64,000 nt of DNA from Candidatus Nanopelagicales bacterium (GCA_018402235.1 JAGYJJ010000005.1:186001-250000), one strand, 5' to 3'; counted from the stretch's first letter, positions 45,569-55,603 are shown. Program-made: numbers and translations. Notes: generated from the sequence alone by a model not told the origin.

Positions 45569-46728
45569 GCGGGCCGCTCAGCGACGTCCGGGTCATTGAC
45601 CTGACCCAGGTCTTGTCCGGCCCCTTCTGCTCGATGCTGTTGGCCGATATGGGGGCGGATGTCATCAAAGTTGAGCCGCCGTCCGGGGACGTCGCCCGTC
45701 GCTGGGGTCCTCATCCAGCCGTCTCGGGCGAAGTTGAGGCCAGTTACGGGGGTTACTTCGCGAGTGTCAATCGCAATAAGCGCAGCGTCGTCTTGGATCT
45801 ACGAACACCCCAGGGGGTCGAGGATCTGCATAGGTTGCTCAGTACCGCCGACGTTCTCCTCGAGAACTACCGGGTGGGAGTCATGGACCGCCTGGGGCTC
45901 TCCTACGAATCCCTGCACGCGCGCTATCCCGCCCTTGTCTACGCCAGCATCCGTGGTTTCGGAGACCCTCGAACCGGTGAAAGTCCGTACGCGGATTGGC
46001 CCGCCTTCGACATCATCGCGCAGGCGATGGGTGGCATTCTCGGGATCACCGGCACCGATCCAGAACACCCGGTGAAAGTCGGACCCGGGGTCGGCGACAT
46101 TTTTCCTGCCGCGCTCGCAGCAACCGGCATTTTGGCTGCCCTTCACGAAGCGCAGCGCACTGGCCTGGGTCAGCTCGTGGATGTCGCGATGTACGACGCC
46201 GTGTTGTCCTTAACCGAGCGAATCGTTTACCAGTACTCGATCACGGGTGAAAGTCCTGCACCGCAGGGCAACACGCACCCGCTCTTATGCCCATACGGCC
46301 TGGTTCGCACAGCAGACGGCTTCGTAGCGCTAGCCACGCCCACCGATCATCATTGGCGCGCGCTCTGTCAGGTAATGAATCGGCACGACCTTGAGGACCA
46401 CCCGCAATTCGGAACCAATGACCAGCGCCTGGTCAATGCATCCGAGGTCTATCGAATCGTTGAGGAGTGGTCGAGTCACAAGACCTCAACTGAGGCAGTC
46501 AGCGCGCTCACCGGCGTAGTCCCGTGTGCTCCGGTCAATTCAGCGGCGGACATTGCAGGCGATCCCCATGTCGAAGCAAGGAACATGATTCGCTCCGTTG
46601 AGCATCCATCCGGATCGCTCATTTCGATCGCAGGTGCACCGATAAAGTTCAGCGCACACGGCGAAGATCCATTCGTCAGAGCACCATTACTAGGCGAGCA
46701 CAACCACGAAGTTCTGGACAATCCGTGA
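45562..46728 (+). CDS. CaiB/BaiF family (class III) CoA-transferase
   Basis: A 388-residue family III CoA-transferase. N-terminal VIDLTQVLSGPFCSMLLADMGADVIKVE, RNKRSVVLDLRTP and the aspartate in GPGVGDIFPAALAATG (position of the catalytic Asp that forms the acyl anhydride) are intact. Members act on oxalate/formate, carnitine, or branched and hydroxy acids; the substrate cannot be read. The ATG has GGAGAG six bases upstream. A TPP-dependent enzyme gene follows 30 bases later. Confidence 0.88.
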   Translation: MVSGPLSDVRVIDLTQVLSGPFCSMLLADMGADVIKVEPPSGDVARRWGPHPAVSGEVEASYGGYFASVNRNKRSVVLDLRTPQGVEDLHRLLSTADVLLENYRVGVMDRLGLSYESLHARYPALVYASIRGFGDPRTGESPYADWPAFDIIAQAMGGILGITGTDPEHPVKVGPGVGDIFPAALAATGILAALHEAQRTGLGQLVDVAMYDAVLSLTERIVYQYSITGESPAPQGNTHPLLCPYGLVRTADGFVALATPTDHHWRALCQVMNRHDLEDHPQFGTNDQRLVNASEVYRIVEEWSSHKTSTEAVSALTGVVPCAPVNSAADIAGDPHVEARNMIRSVEHPSGSLISIAGAPIKFSAHGEDPFVRAPLLGEHNHEVLDNP

Positions 46729-46758
46729 ACGTCCTCCGATCAAGGGAGTAAGTGGCCC

Positions 46759-48285
46759 GTGGCCAACGCGACGATCGAGCAGTGGGCTCAGGAACTGAAG
46801 GCAGCCGGCGTTACCCGGATATTTGGCGTGCCCGGTGGCGGTCCGAACCTCGCCATGATCGGAGCCGCTGAAGCCAGAGGAATCGACTTCACATTGGCGC
46901 ACGGTGAGACTTCTGCCTGCATCATGGCGGCCGCCTACGGAGCGACGACCGGGACCGTGGGCGTCGCGATCGTGACACGGGGGCCAGGCTTCACGAGCGC
47001 CACGAACGGTCTGGCCTGCGCCCAATTGGATCGGCTTCCCTTGATGCTGGTCTCGGACACCGTTCCGGCTTCGCACAGTGACCGGATTGCCCACCAGCGC
47101 CTCGATCAAGTAGCCGCCGCGTGGCCGATCACGAAGTGGTCCGGCGTCCTTGGCGGCCAAGACCCCGCATCCACAACGCATGAGGCGCTCCGCATCGCCC
47201 GCTCGCACCCGCAAGGAGCGGTCCACTTGGCGTTCGACCCAACCCAAAAGGGGGAACAGCCACCGGAAGTCGAAACCGTCGCCGGTGAGATCGGGGTGTC
47301 TCCGGAGGTCATTGAGCGGATTGCTGCTGCAAAGCGACCTGTCCTCATCATCGGCTCCGACGAACTCAAAGACGTGGACTTACCTCAGTGGCCGATCCTC
47401 ACGACCTATCACGCCAAAGGGGTTATCGACGAAATACAAGATCCACGAGTCCATGGACTTTTCACCGGCGTAGCAGCCGATCATCCACTTCTGGAATCTG
47501 CCGACCTCATCGTTGCTTTGGGAGTCGACACCGTCGAGCCCATGCCGGGCGCGTGGCTTCACTCAGACAAGACGATCGCGGTCCAAGAACCAGGAACCGA
47601 CACCCGCTACTTCAACGACTCCACGTTGCACTTCGGTTCCGTTGTGGAGTTCGCATCCACGCTCATGCACGGACCATCAGATCTGTGGGATACCAGCGAA
47701 GTCCAAACACCCCGACGCAACCTTCTCGCGCTCACCGACGATCGCTTCACTCCAGCAAGCATCGCCGCTGCCAGCGTCACGGATGCCCGAATCACCGTTG
47801 ATGCTGGCGCCCACATGCTCCCGGTGATGCAACTGTGGCCTGTTCGTGATCCCCGTGATTGCCTCATCTCCAATGGTCTGGCAACCATGGGATTTGCTTT
47901 ACCCGCCGCCATAGGGATGTCCCTAGCGGACCCGGGGCGCCGGGTGTTGTGTCATGTCGGAGACGGCGGGTTAGCCATGGTGATGGGCGAACTAGAGACG
48001 CTTGCGCGATTGCAATTACCCATCACGGTGCTCGTTTACAACGATGCGAGCCTTTCCCTCATTAAGTTGAAGCAGGAACCGGCCCAAGGAGGTTCTGGCG
48101 CGGTCGATTACCTAACTATCGATTTCGCTCAGGTAGCTCAGGCCATGGGAGTCCCATCGAAGACCATCACAACGATTTCCCAACTTCGTTCGGATCTTCG
48201 AATCGAACAGCAAGGTCCGCTTCTTCTTGACCTTCACATCGATCCACAGGCCTACCCCGAGATCATGCAAGCCGCGCGAGGTTAA
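46759..48285 (+). CDS. Thiamine-diphosphate-dependent enzyme (acetolactate synthase-like fold)
   Basis: A 508-residue ThDP enzyme with N-terminal pyrimidine-binding domain (FGVPGGGPNLAMI, catalytic glutamate in AHGETSACIMAAAYG) and C-terminal diphosphate-binding domain (CHVGDGGLAMVMGELETL..., ending VYND: the GDG-x(n)-ND motif). It is shorter than acetolactate synthase, oxalyl-CoA decarboxylase or 2-hydroxyacyl-CoA lyase. Sharing a unit with a CoA-transferase suggests a decarboxylation or lyase reaction on an acyl-CoA, but this is inference. Confidence 0.82.
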   Translation: MANATIEQWAQELKAAGVTRIFGVPGGGPNLAMIGAAEARGIDFTLAHGETSACIMAAAYGATTGTVGVAIVTRGPGFTSATNGLACAQLDRLPLMLVSDTVPASHSDRIAHQRLDQVAAAWPITKWSGVLGGQDPASTTHEALRIARSHPQGAVHLAFDPTQKGEQPPEVETVAGEIGVSPEVIERIAAAKRPVLIIGSDELKDVDLPQWPILTTYHAKGVIDEIQDPRVHGLFTGVAADHPLLESADLIVALGVDTVEPMPGAWLHSDKTIAVQEPGTDTRYFNDSTLHFGSVVEFASTLMHGPSDLWDTSEVQTPRRNLLALTDDRFTPASIAAASVTDARITVDAGAHMLPVMQLWPVRDPRDCLISNGLATMGFALPAAIGMSLADPGRRVLCHVGDGGLAMVMGELETLARLQLPITVLVYNDASLSLIKLKQEPAQGGSGAVDYLTIDFAQVAQAMGVPSKTITTISQLRSDLRIEQQGPLLLDLHIDPQAYPEIMQAARG

Positions 48286-48297
48286 GCCTTTCTTTGT

Positions 48298-48370
48298 GCC
48301 CTCGATGGGATTCGAACCCATACTGTGCCGGGTTTAAGCCGGGTGTCTCTGCCAGTTGGACTACGAGGGC
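48298..48370 (-). tRNA. tRNA with UAA anticodon and short variable loop
   Basis: Acceptor stem GCCCTCG/CGAGGGC, D arm GTCC with loop AACTGGCAG (D stem only three pairs), anticodon arm CCCGG-CTTAAAC-CCGGC with the 27-43 pair a C-C mismatch, variable loop ACAGT, and T arm ATGGG-TTCGAAT-CCCAT. The anticodon is UAA, reading UUA leucine codons, but the five-base variable loop is class I, whereas leucine tRNAs are class II. Discriminator base is A; CCA is not encoded. Confidence 0.85.
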
Positions 48371-48419
48371 CAGCTAGGCGTCGACCCCATGATCCCGCAC
48401 TGGGTTCCCGCCGCTCCCC

Positions 48420-48425
48420 TACCCT
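48420..48425 (+). promoter_or_regulatory. -10 element of the 48433 gene (leaderless)
   Basis: TACCCT followed by seven bases and the ATG at 48433. Confidence 0.45.
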
Positions 48426-48432
48426 GGCCATC

Positions 48433-48981
48433 ATGTTTGGAAAGACAGGCGGCGGCTGGAGCCTCGGTGCATCGATCCTTGCGGTGGCCCTTGCCCTGGG
48501 GTCCGTAGCAGCCGGATTTGGTGCTGGAACCTGGTGGCAGGGTCGAGATACCGGGCCGCAGCGCACACTATGGGTACTTGCCCAGAGCGCTGACGCCGCC
48601 CAGTTGACACCGGCCGACGGAGGGCTGTTCACGCTGAGTATGGATCCGTCGGACCCTGAGGTCCTCGCGGTTCGCAAGGACACTGGCCAAGACAGCGAAC
48701 TCATTCCCCTGCTTCGACTCGAAAGCGAATGGCAGGACATGTTCGGTGATCAATCCGTTCCGCTAACCCTGCTCGTTCACGAAGCGCCCGCGGATGCTGA
48801 TCCAGATTCCGCCGCAGCCGACCGCATCGAATTGCTGTCTGCCGCGCCGGTCGTGGACGGCGACCTTGTCACCTATCCGGTTGAGGTGCTGCGCCCGTCG
48901 GTTATCGCCGAAGATGGCGTTCTGCGAGCGTTCACCAAGGTGACGCTTCTGCTTCCGGAAGCCGAACGCGACGTCGAATAG
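48433..48981 (+). CDS. Hypothetical exported or membrane-anchored protein
   Basis: Not recognised. The 182 residues start with a glycine/leucine/alanine-rich hydrophobic segment (WSLGASILAVALALGSVAAGFGAG, about 10-33) that is a signal peptide or anchor, followed by an acidic outer domain of about 145 residues without cysteines (LWVLAQSADAAQL, VPLTLLVHEAP, KVTLLLPEAE). The 48433 start is chosen over 48325 because of the TACCCT hexamer and because the earlier start would run into the tRNA. Confidence 0.65.
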   Translation: MFGKTGGGWSLGASILAVALALGSVAAGFGAGTWWQGRDTGPQRTLWVLAQSADAAQLTPADGGLFTLSMDPSDPEVLAVRKDTGQDSELIPLLRLESEWQDMFGDQSVPLTLLVHEAPADADPDSAAADRIELLSAAPVVDGDLVTYPVEVLRPSVIAEDGVLRAFTKVTLLLPEAERDVE

Positions 48982-49011
48982 TCGGCACTGTTCGTCGCCA
49001 TTCGCCACTAA

Positions 49012-49482
49012 TCAGGCCCTCGAAAATGAGTCTTGGCCTATTGCCGCGCTGCCGGCTTGTTCAACGCTCACTACTCGGCTGATGGAGTAATAGTTCTCGC
49101 CAATCCAGTCGATCGGGTTGGCGATGATCGCAAGGTCGTCGTCGTGGACGAATGCCCAGTCGGTGAGTTCCGAACAACCCTCGCGGAGGTCGGTCGGTAT
49201 TCCGCGTCCTGCCAGTAGGTCGAGCCAAAGCCGATTTTGGATTCCGTCCACATACCGAGTGGCCGGTTCCATCATCGGATCGTCGGTGACGGTGGGGATG
49301 ATGTTCAACACGATCCCAACGTTGCGAGCACCGGCAGCGCGGAGACGTTCCACAGCCAGGCCGTGCCCCAACTTCAGGTGGTAGGCCGACGCGAACGCTG
49401 CATCGGGATCCTTGCGTCCGGGTGCGAAATAGCCGGCCGCATAACCCAGAAACGCCGGCGATAGAGTGCAAACACCACACAA
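49012..49482 (-). pseudogene. Glycoside hydrolase family 1 remnant
   Basis: 156 residues match the middle of GH1 beta-glucosidases: AFLGYAAGYFAPGRKDP, AYHLKLGHGLAVERLRAAG, VGIVLNIIPT, YVDGIQNRLWLDLL and IDWIGENYYS. About the first 160 residues, including the catalytic acid/base NEP motif, and the last third with the ITENG nucleophile are missing, so the product cannot be an active glycosidase. It begins next to an MsmK-type ATPase gene, as expected for the leftover of a sugar-uptake locus. Confidence 0.75.
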
Positions 49483-49552
49483 CGAAATAACGAGTCACCC
49501 ATCTTCTTACAACGGATCGTCCGGCACGTACCTGCCGGTGAGAGGAAAAACT

Positions 49553-50629
49553 ATGAGTCAGCCTGTGCGCTTCGACGACGTCTCGCTCGTCTACCCAGGA
49601 ACCACGGACCCAGCGGTCTCACACCTAGATCTGGACATTGGGGAGGGAGAGTTCCTCGTCCTCGTTGGCCCTTCAGGCTGCGGAAAGTCCACGTCGCTGC
49701 GCATGCTTGCGGGTCTGGAACCCATCAGCGCCGGCCAAATCTTTATCGGCGATCGTGATGTCACGAATGTAGCGGCCAAGGATCGCGATATTGCGATGGT
49801 ATTCCAGAATTACGCCCTATACCCACACATGTCCGTTGCGGAGAACATGGCATTCGCACTAAAGATCCAAAAGGTCTCGAAGGATGACATAGATCGGCGA
49901 GTCAAGGAAGCAGCCACGCTGCTCGATCTGACGGAGTACTTGGAACGCAAACCCAAAGCTCTGTCCGGTGGTCAGCGCCAACGCGTGGCCATGGGTCGTG
50001 CCATCGTCCGTGAACCCCAGGTGTTCTTGATGGACGAACCCCTGTCCAACCTCGACGCGAAACTGCGTGTACAAACCCGCACCCAGATAGCGGCGCTGCA
50101 ACGTCGTTTAGGTACCACCACGGTGTATGTCACTCATGATCAAGTCGAAGCGATGACCATGGGTGATCGCGTTGCCGTTCTCAAAGCCGGACTTCTTCAG
50201 CAGGTGGATTCACCGCGCGCGCTCTACGACGAACCTGCGAATGCCTTCGTCGCGACATTCATCGGGTCGCCGTCGATGAACATCATTCCGTGCGCAATAA
50301 CATCTGATGGAGTAACGATGGGAGATCACACGGTCGCGATCGAACGCTCCAGACTTGATCAGATTGGCGGTGGCACGGCGCTGCTCGGCATCCGCCCGGA
50401 GGATCTGCACATCACCGACAGCGGAGCCACAATGACCGTCACCCTGGTCGAGGAGTTGGGAGCGGACACCTTCCTCTATGGCGACATGATCGCCTCCGAC
50501 GGCTCCACGGTGAACCTCGTGGCCAGGGACCGCTCGCATGCGGCGCCTCGCATGGGTGAAACCGTTCACGTCTCTCCTGAGCGCACTTACCTGTTCCGCA
50601 GCGATGGGGCGCAAGAGCGCATCGTGTGA
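49553..50629 (+). CDS. Sugar ABC transporter ATP-binding protein (MsmK/UgpC/MsiK type)
   Basis: A 358-residue ATPase with Walker A GPSGCGKSTSLRML near residue 40, signature LSGGQRQRVAMGRAI near 135, Walker B FLMDEPLSNLDAKLR near 155, H-loop VTHDQVEAMTM, and a C-terminal OB/TOBE domain with GIRPEDL. It powers carbohydrate importers. No permease or binding protein is nearby, as for the shared multi-system ATPases MsmK and MsiK. The ATG at 49553 follows GAGAGGA; a short hairpin (49521-49538) lies just upstream. Confidence 0.9.
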   Translation: MSQPVRFDDVSLVYPGTTDPAVSHLDLDIGEGEFLVLVGPSGCGKSTSLRMLAGLEPISAGQIFIGDRDVTNVAAKDRDIAMVFQNYALYPHMSVAENMAFALKIQKVSKDDIDRRVKEAATLLDLTEYLERKPKALSGGQRQRVAMGRAIVREPQVFLMDEPLSNLDAKLRVQTRTQIAALQRRLGTTTVYVTHDQVEAMTMGDRVAVLKAGLLQQVDSPRALYDEPANAFVATFIGSPSMNIIPCAITSDGVTMGDHTVAIERSRLDQIGGGTALLGIRPEDLHITDSGATMTVTLVEELGADTFLYGDMIASDGSTVNLVARDRSHAAPRMGETVHVSPERTYLFRSDGAQERIV

Positions 50630-50722
50630 AAAAAGTCAGGTTTGGAGCCACACCGTGGGCCGTCGGCATTCCCATCGCGAAATGATCGGGGGTAGATCTG
50701 ATACACCGCAGCGCGACTCCAC

Positions 50723-50790
50723 CACGATTCCTCTTTACTCACTATTCCTCGTTACTCATGATTCCTGTTTACCAACGATGCCTCTTCGCG
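50723..50790. repeat. Imperfect 17-bp tandem repeats (3-4 copies)
   Basis: CACGATTCCTCTTTACT, CACTATTCCTCGTTACT, CATGATTCCTGTTTACC and a weaker fourth copy AACGATGCCTCTTCGCG, in the 171-bp gap between the convergent MsmK-type ATPase and LacI genes, ending 10 bases before the LacI stop. The rest of the gap shows nothing recognisable. Confidence 0.7.
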
Positions 50791-50800
50791 GGCGGCGCCG

Positions 50801-51820
50801 TCAGTCACGCGACAACCCCGGCAGCGGGCCGGTGGAACCACGAACAACCAATTGAGTGGGGACTCGAATAGGTTCAAGAGTTGGAGTTCCTTCGCGTAAT
50901 TGAACGAGAAGTGACTCCGCTGCAATGCGCCCAAGTTCAGTGACCGGTTGCACCACGGTGGTCAAATCAAGATGCTCGGACATGTCATGTCCGTCAACAC
51001 CCACGATGGAAACGTCAACACCTGGGCGAAGTCCGTGAGCACGCAGCGCACGAAGAGCACCGAAGGCCATTTCGTCACTGAGCGCGAACACGGCTGTTGG
51101 GGGTGTGGGTTGCGACAGCAAGGCGGTCATCGCTGCCTCGCCGCCTTCGATTGTGAAGTAGCCGAAAGCTTCCAAAATCGGATCGACGTCAAGTCCAGCG
51201 GCTGTCAAAGCCTGAGAAAAGCCCTTTTCCCGATCAGATTCGGCAGTGAACGGAGCCTCAGACGGCGAACCTCCGATGATGCCCATACGCCGGTGCCCGA
51301 GGTTGATCAAGTGCTGGGTTGCCAGACGTGCGGCGGCTACGTCGTCAATCGTCACGCTCGGGACACCCGGGACAGTCAGGCCGATGGTCGACGTGGGCAT
51401 ACCAAGATCGATGATCTCGCGCAGTTGCGGATCGGAGGGTGGAACAGCAATGACCAAGATCGCATCAACACGCCGGCGCAACCTCGGCGCGACCGGCGAT
51501 CGATTCAACTGATTGTTGTGATCACCGATACAGGTGAGAAGCAAATCCATATCGGCTTCCTGGAGCACATCCTCCACTCCGGAAAGAACCGTGCAGAAGA
51601 ACCAGCGCGCGATATACGGCGTGACCACCGCAACGCTCCCCGTCCGCCCCGACGCGAGCCGCGAGGCGCTTGGTGAGATGACGTAATCCAGATCACTGGC
51701 AACCTGCTGAACGCGCCGGCGGGTCCGTTCGTCCACGTTCGGCAGCCCGCGCAAGGCGCGCGAGACAGTAGCCGTCGAGACCCCCGCGGCCTCAGCCACG
51801 TCGCGGATGGTTATCCCCAT
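50801..51820 (-). CDS. LacI family transcriptional regulator
   Basis: A 339-residue LacI/GalR repressor: N-terminal helix-turn-helix TIRDVAEAAGVSTATVSRALRG with hinge helix SPSASRLASGRTG, and a periplasmic-binding-protein-like effector domain. GGGAGG lies before the ATG at 51820. Its neighbours (orphan sugar ATPase, glycosidase remnant) suggest it once or still controls sugar uptake. The effector cannot be read. Confidence 0.92.
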   Translation of the reverse strand: MGITIRDVAEAAGVSTATVSRALRGLPNVDERTRRRVQQVASDLDYVISPSASRLASGRTGSVAVVTPYIARWFFCTVLSGVEDVLQEADMDLLLTCIGDHNNQLNRSPVAPRLRRRVDAILVIAVPPSDPQLREIIDLGMPTSTIGLTVPGVPSVTIDDVAAARLATQHLINLGHRRMGIIGGSPSEAPFTAESDREKGFSQALTAAGLDVDPILEAFGYFTIEGGEAAMTALLSQPTPPTAVFALSDEMAFGALRALRAHGLRPGVDVSIVGVDGHDMSEHLDLTTVVQPVTELGRIAAESLLVQLREGTPTLEPIRVPTQLVVRGSTGPLPGLSRD

Positions 51821-51903
51821 GGTCGCCTCCCAACCCTGACAGGGATGCTAGGCCGAGCCTCGGGGGTGGCCACAAGCGGTTACATGAAATAACTGTGTGA
51901 GAT

Positions 51904-52842
51904 CTAGGCCACTGCCGCCGAGAGTCTGTAAACGATGCCATCCAGCAGGTCCGCTTCGCTGGCGAGCACGAACGAGATGGGCAGCCGGCGCATGATCTGC
52001 CGAAGGACAAGGGCCCCGCCTGCGATGACGTCCACGCGCCCCGGGTGCATGACCGGCTCCGCCGCCCGTTCCGCGCGGGTCATGCCCAACAGTCGATCCG
52101 TTATCCGTTCCACCTGGCTCGCACTGACCAGGAATCCGTGAATCGCATCGGCGTCGTAGGCGGGTAGCTCCTGAGCGAGGGCCGCGACGGTGGTCACCGA
52201 GCCGGCTAAGCCGATGAACGTCTGAACGTCTCTCACATCGACCTGGACAAATGCTTGATCGAGAGCACGATCGATAGTGGCGACGGTCTGGGCAATCTGG
52301 TCTGCCGTGGGCGGGTCGTCGTGGAGGTGACGTTCGGTCATGCGCACACACCCAATGTCGATGCTGCACATCGAGGTAATCACTCCGCTGCGCGCATCAC
52401 CGACCACGAATTCAGTTGAGCCACCACCTATGTCCGAGATCAGAACAGGCGATTCAAGGAGCGACTCGGAAATACCCCGGATCGCACCCAGGAAGGACAG
52501 CTCAGCCTCCTCGGTGCCGGGGACCACCTCCGGCTCGATTCCCAGCCTGTCACGAACACCATCGATGAAGACCTGCGCGTTTCGTGCGTCTCGCGCGGCG
52601 GACGTGGCAACCATGCGTGTGGCGCGAACTCCATACCGAGAGATGTCCCGTGCGTACTCCTCAACTGCGGCGAAGGTTCGCTCAAGTGCTGCTTGCGTGA
52701 ACTCGCCCGTGGTGTCGATTCCCTCACCCAAACGGACGGTGATCATGCGGCGGTCCACTTGCGTGAGTCGACCATCGATCACATCCGCAACCAGGAGTCG
52801 AATTGCATTGGTACCGCAGTCGATCGCCGCGTAGCGCGTCAT
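51904..52842 (-). CDS. ppx: Ppx/GppA exopolyphosphatase-family phosphatase
   Basis: A 312-residue ASKHA-fold phosphatase for polyphosphate or pppGpp. Phosphate-1 loop AAIDCGTNAIRLLVAD at residue 4, GTEEAELSFLGAIRG near 113 with the catalytic glutamate, and DIGGGSTEFVVGD near 140 are intact. It is the short single-domain actinobacterial form. Its ATG overlaps the stop of the DUF501 gene; FtsB-DUF501-Ppx next to enolase is a conserved actinobacterial order. Confidence 0.92.
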   Translation of the reverse strand: MTRYAAIDCGTNAIRLLVADVIDGRLTQVDRRMITVRLGEGIDTTGEFTQAALERTFAAVEEYARDISRYGVRATRMVATSAARDARNAQVFIDGVRDRLGIEPEVVPGTEEAELSFLGAIRGISESLLESPVLISDIGGGSTEFVVGDARSGVITSMCSIDIGCVRMTERHLHDDPPTADQIAQTVATIDRALDQAFVQVDVRDVQTFIGLAGSVTTVAALAQELPAYDADAIHGFLVSASQVERITDRLLGMTRAERAAEPVMHPGRVDVIAGGALVLRQIMRRLPISFVLASEADLLDGIVYRLSAAVA

Positions 52843-53348
52843 GTTGCGCTCCCTTCGTCAGCGCAACTGCGTGGCTTCCACCATTCGCCCAGTTCTTCCA
52901 GCGCCTCATCGCCGAAGGGATTGACGCCCTGACCATTTGCCAGAGCCTGCCCGACGAGCACGTGCAGACATTTGACACGTTGCGGCATGCCACCTGCACT
53001 GATCCCATCGATTTCAGGGACCTCTCCCAGGACCGAACGCTCCATCAGGTACCGCTCGTGCGCTGATCGATACTGGTCTCGGAGACCATCATCGACGCTG
53101 AGCCGGTGCTCCATCTCCCGCATGCGACCGCTGCCTTCGATACCACCGATCGCGCTTGCCAACTTAGGGCAGGTGACGTAATAGGTAGTAGGAAAAGGCG
53201 TGCCATCATCCAATCGCGGTGCCGTGGTCACCACACATGGCTCACCGCATGGACAGCGGTAGGCGACGCCCAGTGCGCCACGAGGTTCGCGCCCGAGCTG
53301 CCGCCCCACTGCTTCGTCGTCCTGTGAACTGAGGTGGTCCGAGCACAT
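52839..53348 (-). CDS. DUF501 protein
   Basis: A 169-residue actinobacterial protein: GREPRGALGVAYRCPCGEPCVVTT with a CxCxxxC cluster, TYYVTCPKL and MREMEHRL. Function unknown; the cysteines could bind a metal. The ATG at 53348 is preferred over the GTG two codons earlier because TATTGT lies seven bases upstream. It overlaps ppx by an ATGA. Confidence 0.88.
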   Translation of the reverse strand: MCSDHLSSQDDEAVGRQLGREPRGALGVAYRCPCGEPCVVTTAPRLDDGTPFPTTYYVTCPKLASAIGGIEGSGRMREMEHRLSVDDGLRDQYRSAHERYLMERSVLGEVPEIDGISAGGMPQRVKCLHVLVGQALANGQGVNPFGDEALEELGEWWKPRSCADEGSAT

Positions 53349-53355
53349 GCCCACG

Positions 53356-53361
53356 ACAATA
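53356..53361 (-). promoter_or_regulatory. -10 element of the DUF501-ppx unit (leaderless)
   Basis: TATTGT on the minus strand, seven bases before the ATG at 53348. Confidence 0.4.
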
Positions 53362-53378
53362 GGTGCAGGTGGAAAGTG

Positions 53379-53807
53379 CTACGAGATGGGATCTGTGGCA
53401 GCAAGGGGTGTTCCGTCTGCTCTTTCGATCGATTCCCACACCAGCGAATGCCAGCCACGGGGTACCTGTGCTGCGGCTTCCGACAACGCGGCCTCGGCTG
53501 AGCGGCCATCACTGGAGATCGTCACGTAACCAATCTCCCCAGGCAGGACGAAGTGCAAGCGCCGGCGCGCCTCGGTCGCGATGTACGCCGGGTCAGACCA
53601 CCGACCGAGTTCGGTTTGCAGTTGTTCAATCCGCTCACTCGAGGCGGCGATATCCGCGCGCAGGGCGGCTACTTCGGCGCGCTGGGACAGCCACCCGCGA
53701 AGTGGCACCGATAGGGCCAGGACCAACAGGGCGAAGACGGCGATCAGGATCAAGGCCCGGCTGGTCATAGAGCCACCGGAGGAACTACCGGGGGAAGACG
53801 TAGCCAC
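53379..53807 (-). CDS. ftsB: Septum formation initiator FtsB/DivIC
   Basis: A 142-residue bitopic cell-division protein: short cytoplasmic N-terminus, one transmembrane helix (about 15-35), and a coiled coil (SQRAEVAALRADIAASSERIEQLQTEL) followed by DPAYIATEARRRLHFVLPGE, the FtsB/DivIC hallmark. It stabilises the FtsQLB complex at the division site. The GTG at 53807 has CACGAT six bases upstream; an ATG thirteen codons later is an alternative. Confidence 0.9.
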   Translation of the reverse strand: MATSSPGSSSGGSMTSRALILIAVFALLVLALSVPLRGWLSQRAEVAALRADIAASSERIEQLQTELGRWSDPAYIATEARRRLHFVLPGEIGYVTISSDGRSAEAALSEAAAQVPRGWHSLVWESIERADGTPLAATDPIS

Positions 53808-53879
53808 GGGGCGATCGTGTCACGTGGGCCCCAATTTTCCCAGACGCCCCACCGATCTCAGAGAAAGTGTGGGCAGGTC

Positions 53880-55169
<1,290 letters not shown>

Positions 55170-55231
55170 TTGGCCAAGGTCTCCGGTCACGATGAACGTG
55201 CGATCAGGCAGGAAGCGTCCACACTGGGGTT

Positions 55232-55603
55232 ATGGATCAGCCACCAACAGAACTGATCGGGATTTATCACGCCGACGGCGGCGTGATGGGTGAGTTGCGC
55301 TACGTGTTAGGCAAGGCGCGCGGTTCGGCGCATTGTGCGCTGTGCGACATCACCCACGGAAGTCTTCGACGTAAGTCCGCATGGGATAGCGCTTGCGCGG
55401 CGTTCGCGATCCCGATTCGCCTCGTTCACCTGAACGAAAGAAGCAACGACGAAATCACTGCATGCACTATCGGAACCCCCACGGTCCTGGCACGCTGGGA
55501 AGACGGAACCCTGACGCCCGTTCTCGGGCCAGCCGACCTTGAAGTGGACGGATCGGTGGCGGTCTTCTTCGATCGACTCAACGCAGCACTGACCCAGCTA
55601 TGA
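55232..55603 (+). CDS. Uncharacterised CALCDITHG-motif protein
   Basis: A 123-residue soluble protein of unknown function. The striking part is IYHADGGVMGELRYVLGKARG followed by HCALCDITHGSLRRKSAWD, with a CxxC pair that could be redox-active or bind metal. I recall similar actinobacterial hypotheticals but no function. It overlaps the TspO-like gene (ATGA), so it may act with it. Confidence 0.7.
   Translation: MDQPPTELIGIYHADGGVMGELRYVLGKARGSAHCALCDITHGSLRRKSAWDSACAAFAIPIRLVHLNERSNDEITACTIGTPTVLARWEDGTLTPVLGPADLEVDGSVAVFFDRLNAALTQL

Noticed and set aside
46759-48285. Oxalyl-CoA decarboxylase
   Set aside because: The length and general motifs fit many ThDP enzymes; no oxalate-specific residue could be confirmed, so only the fold is called.
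49521-49538. Riboswitch at the short hairpin before the MsmK-type ATPase
   Set aside because: It is only a six-bp stem (CCGGCA/TGCCGG) with no conserved aptamer elements.
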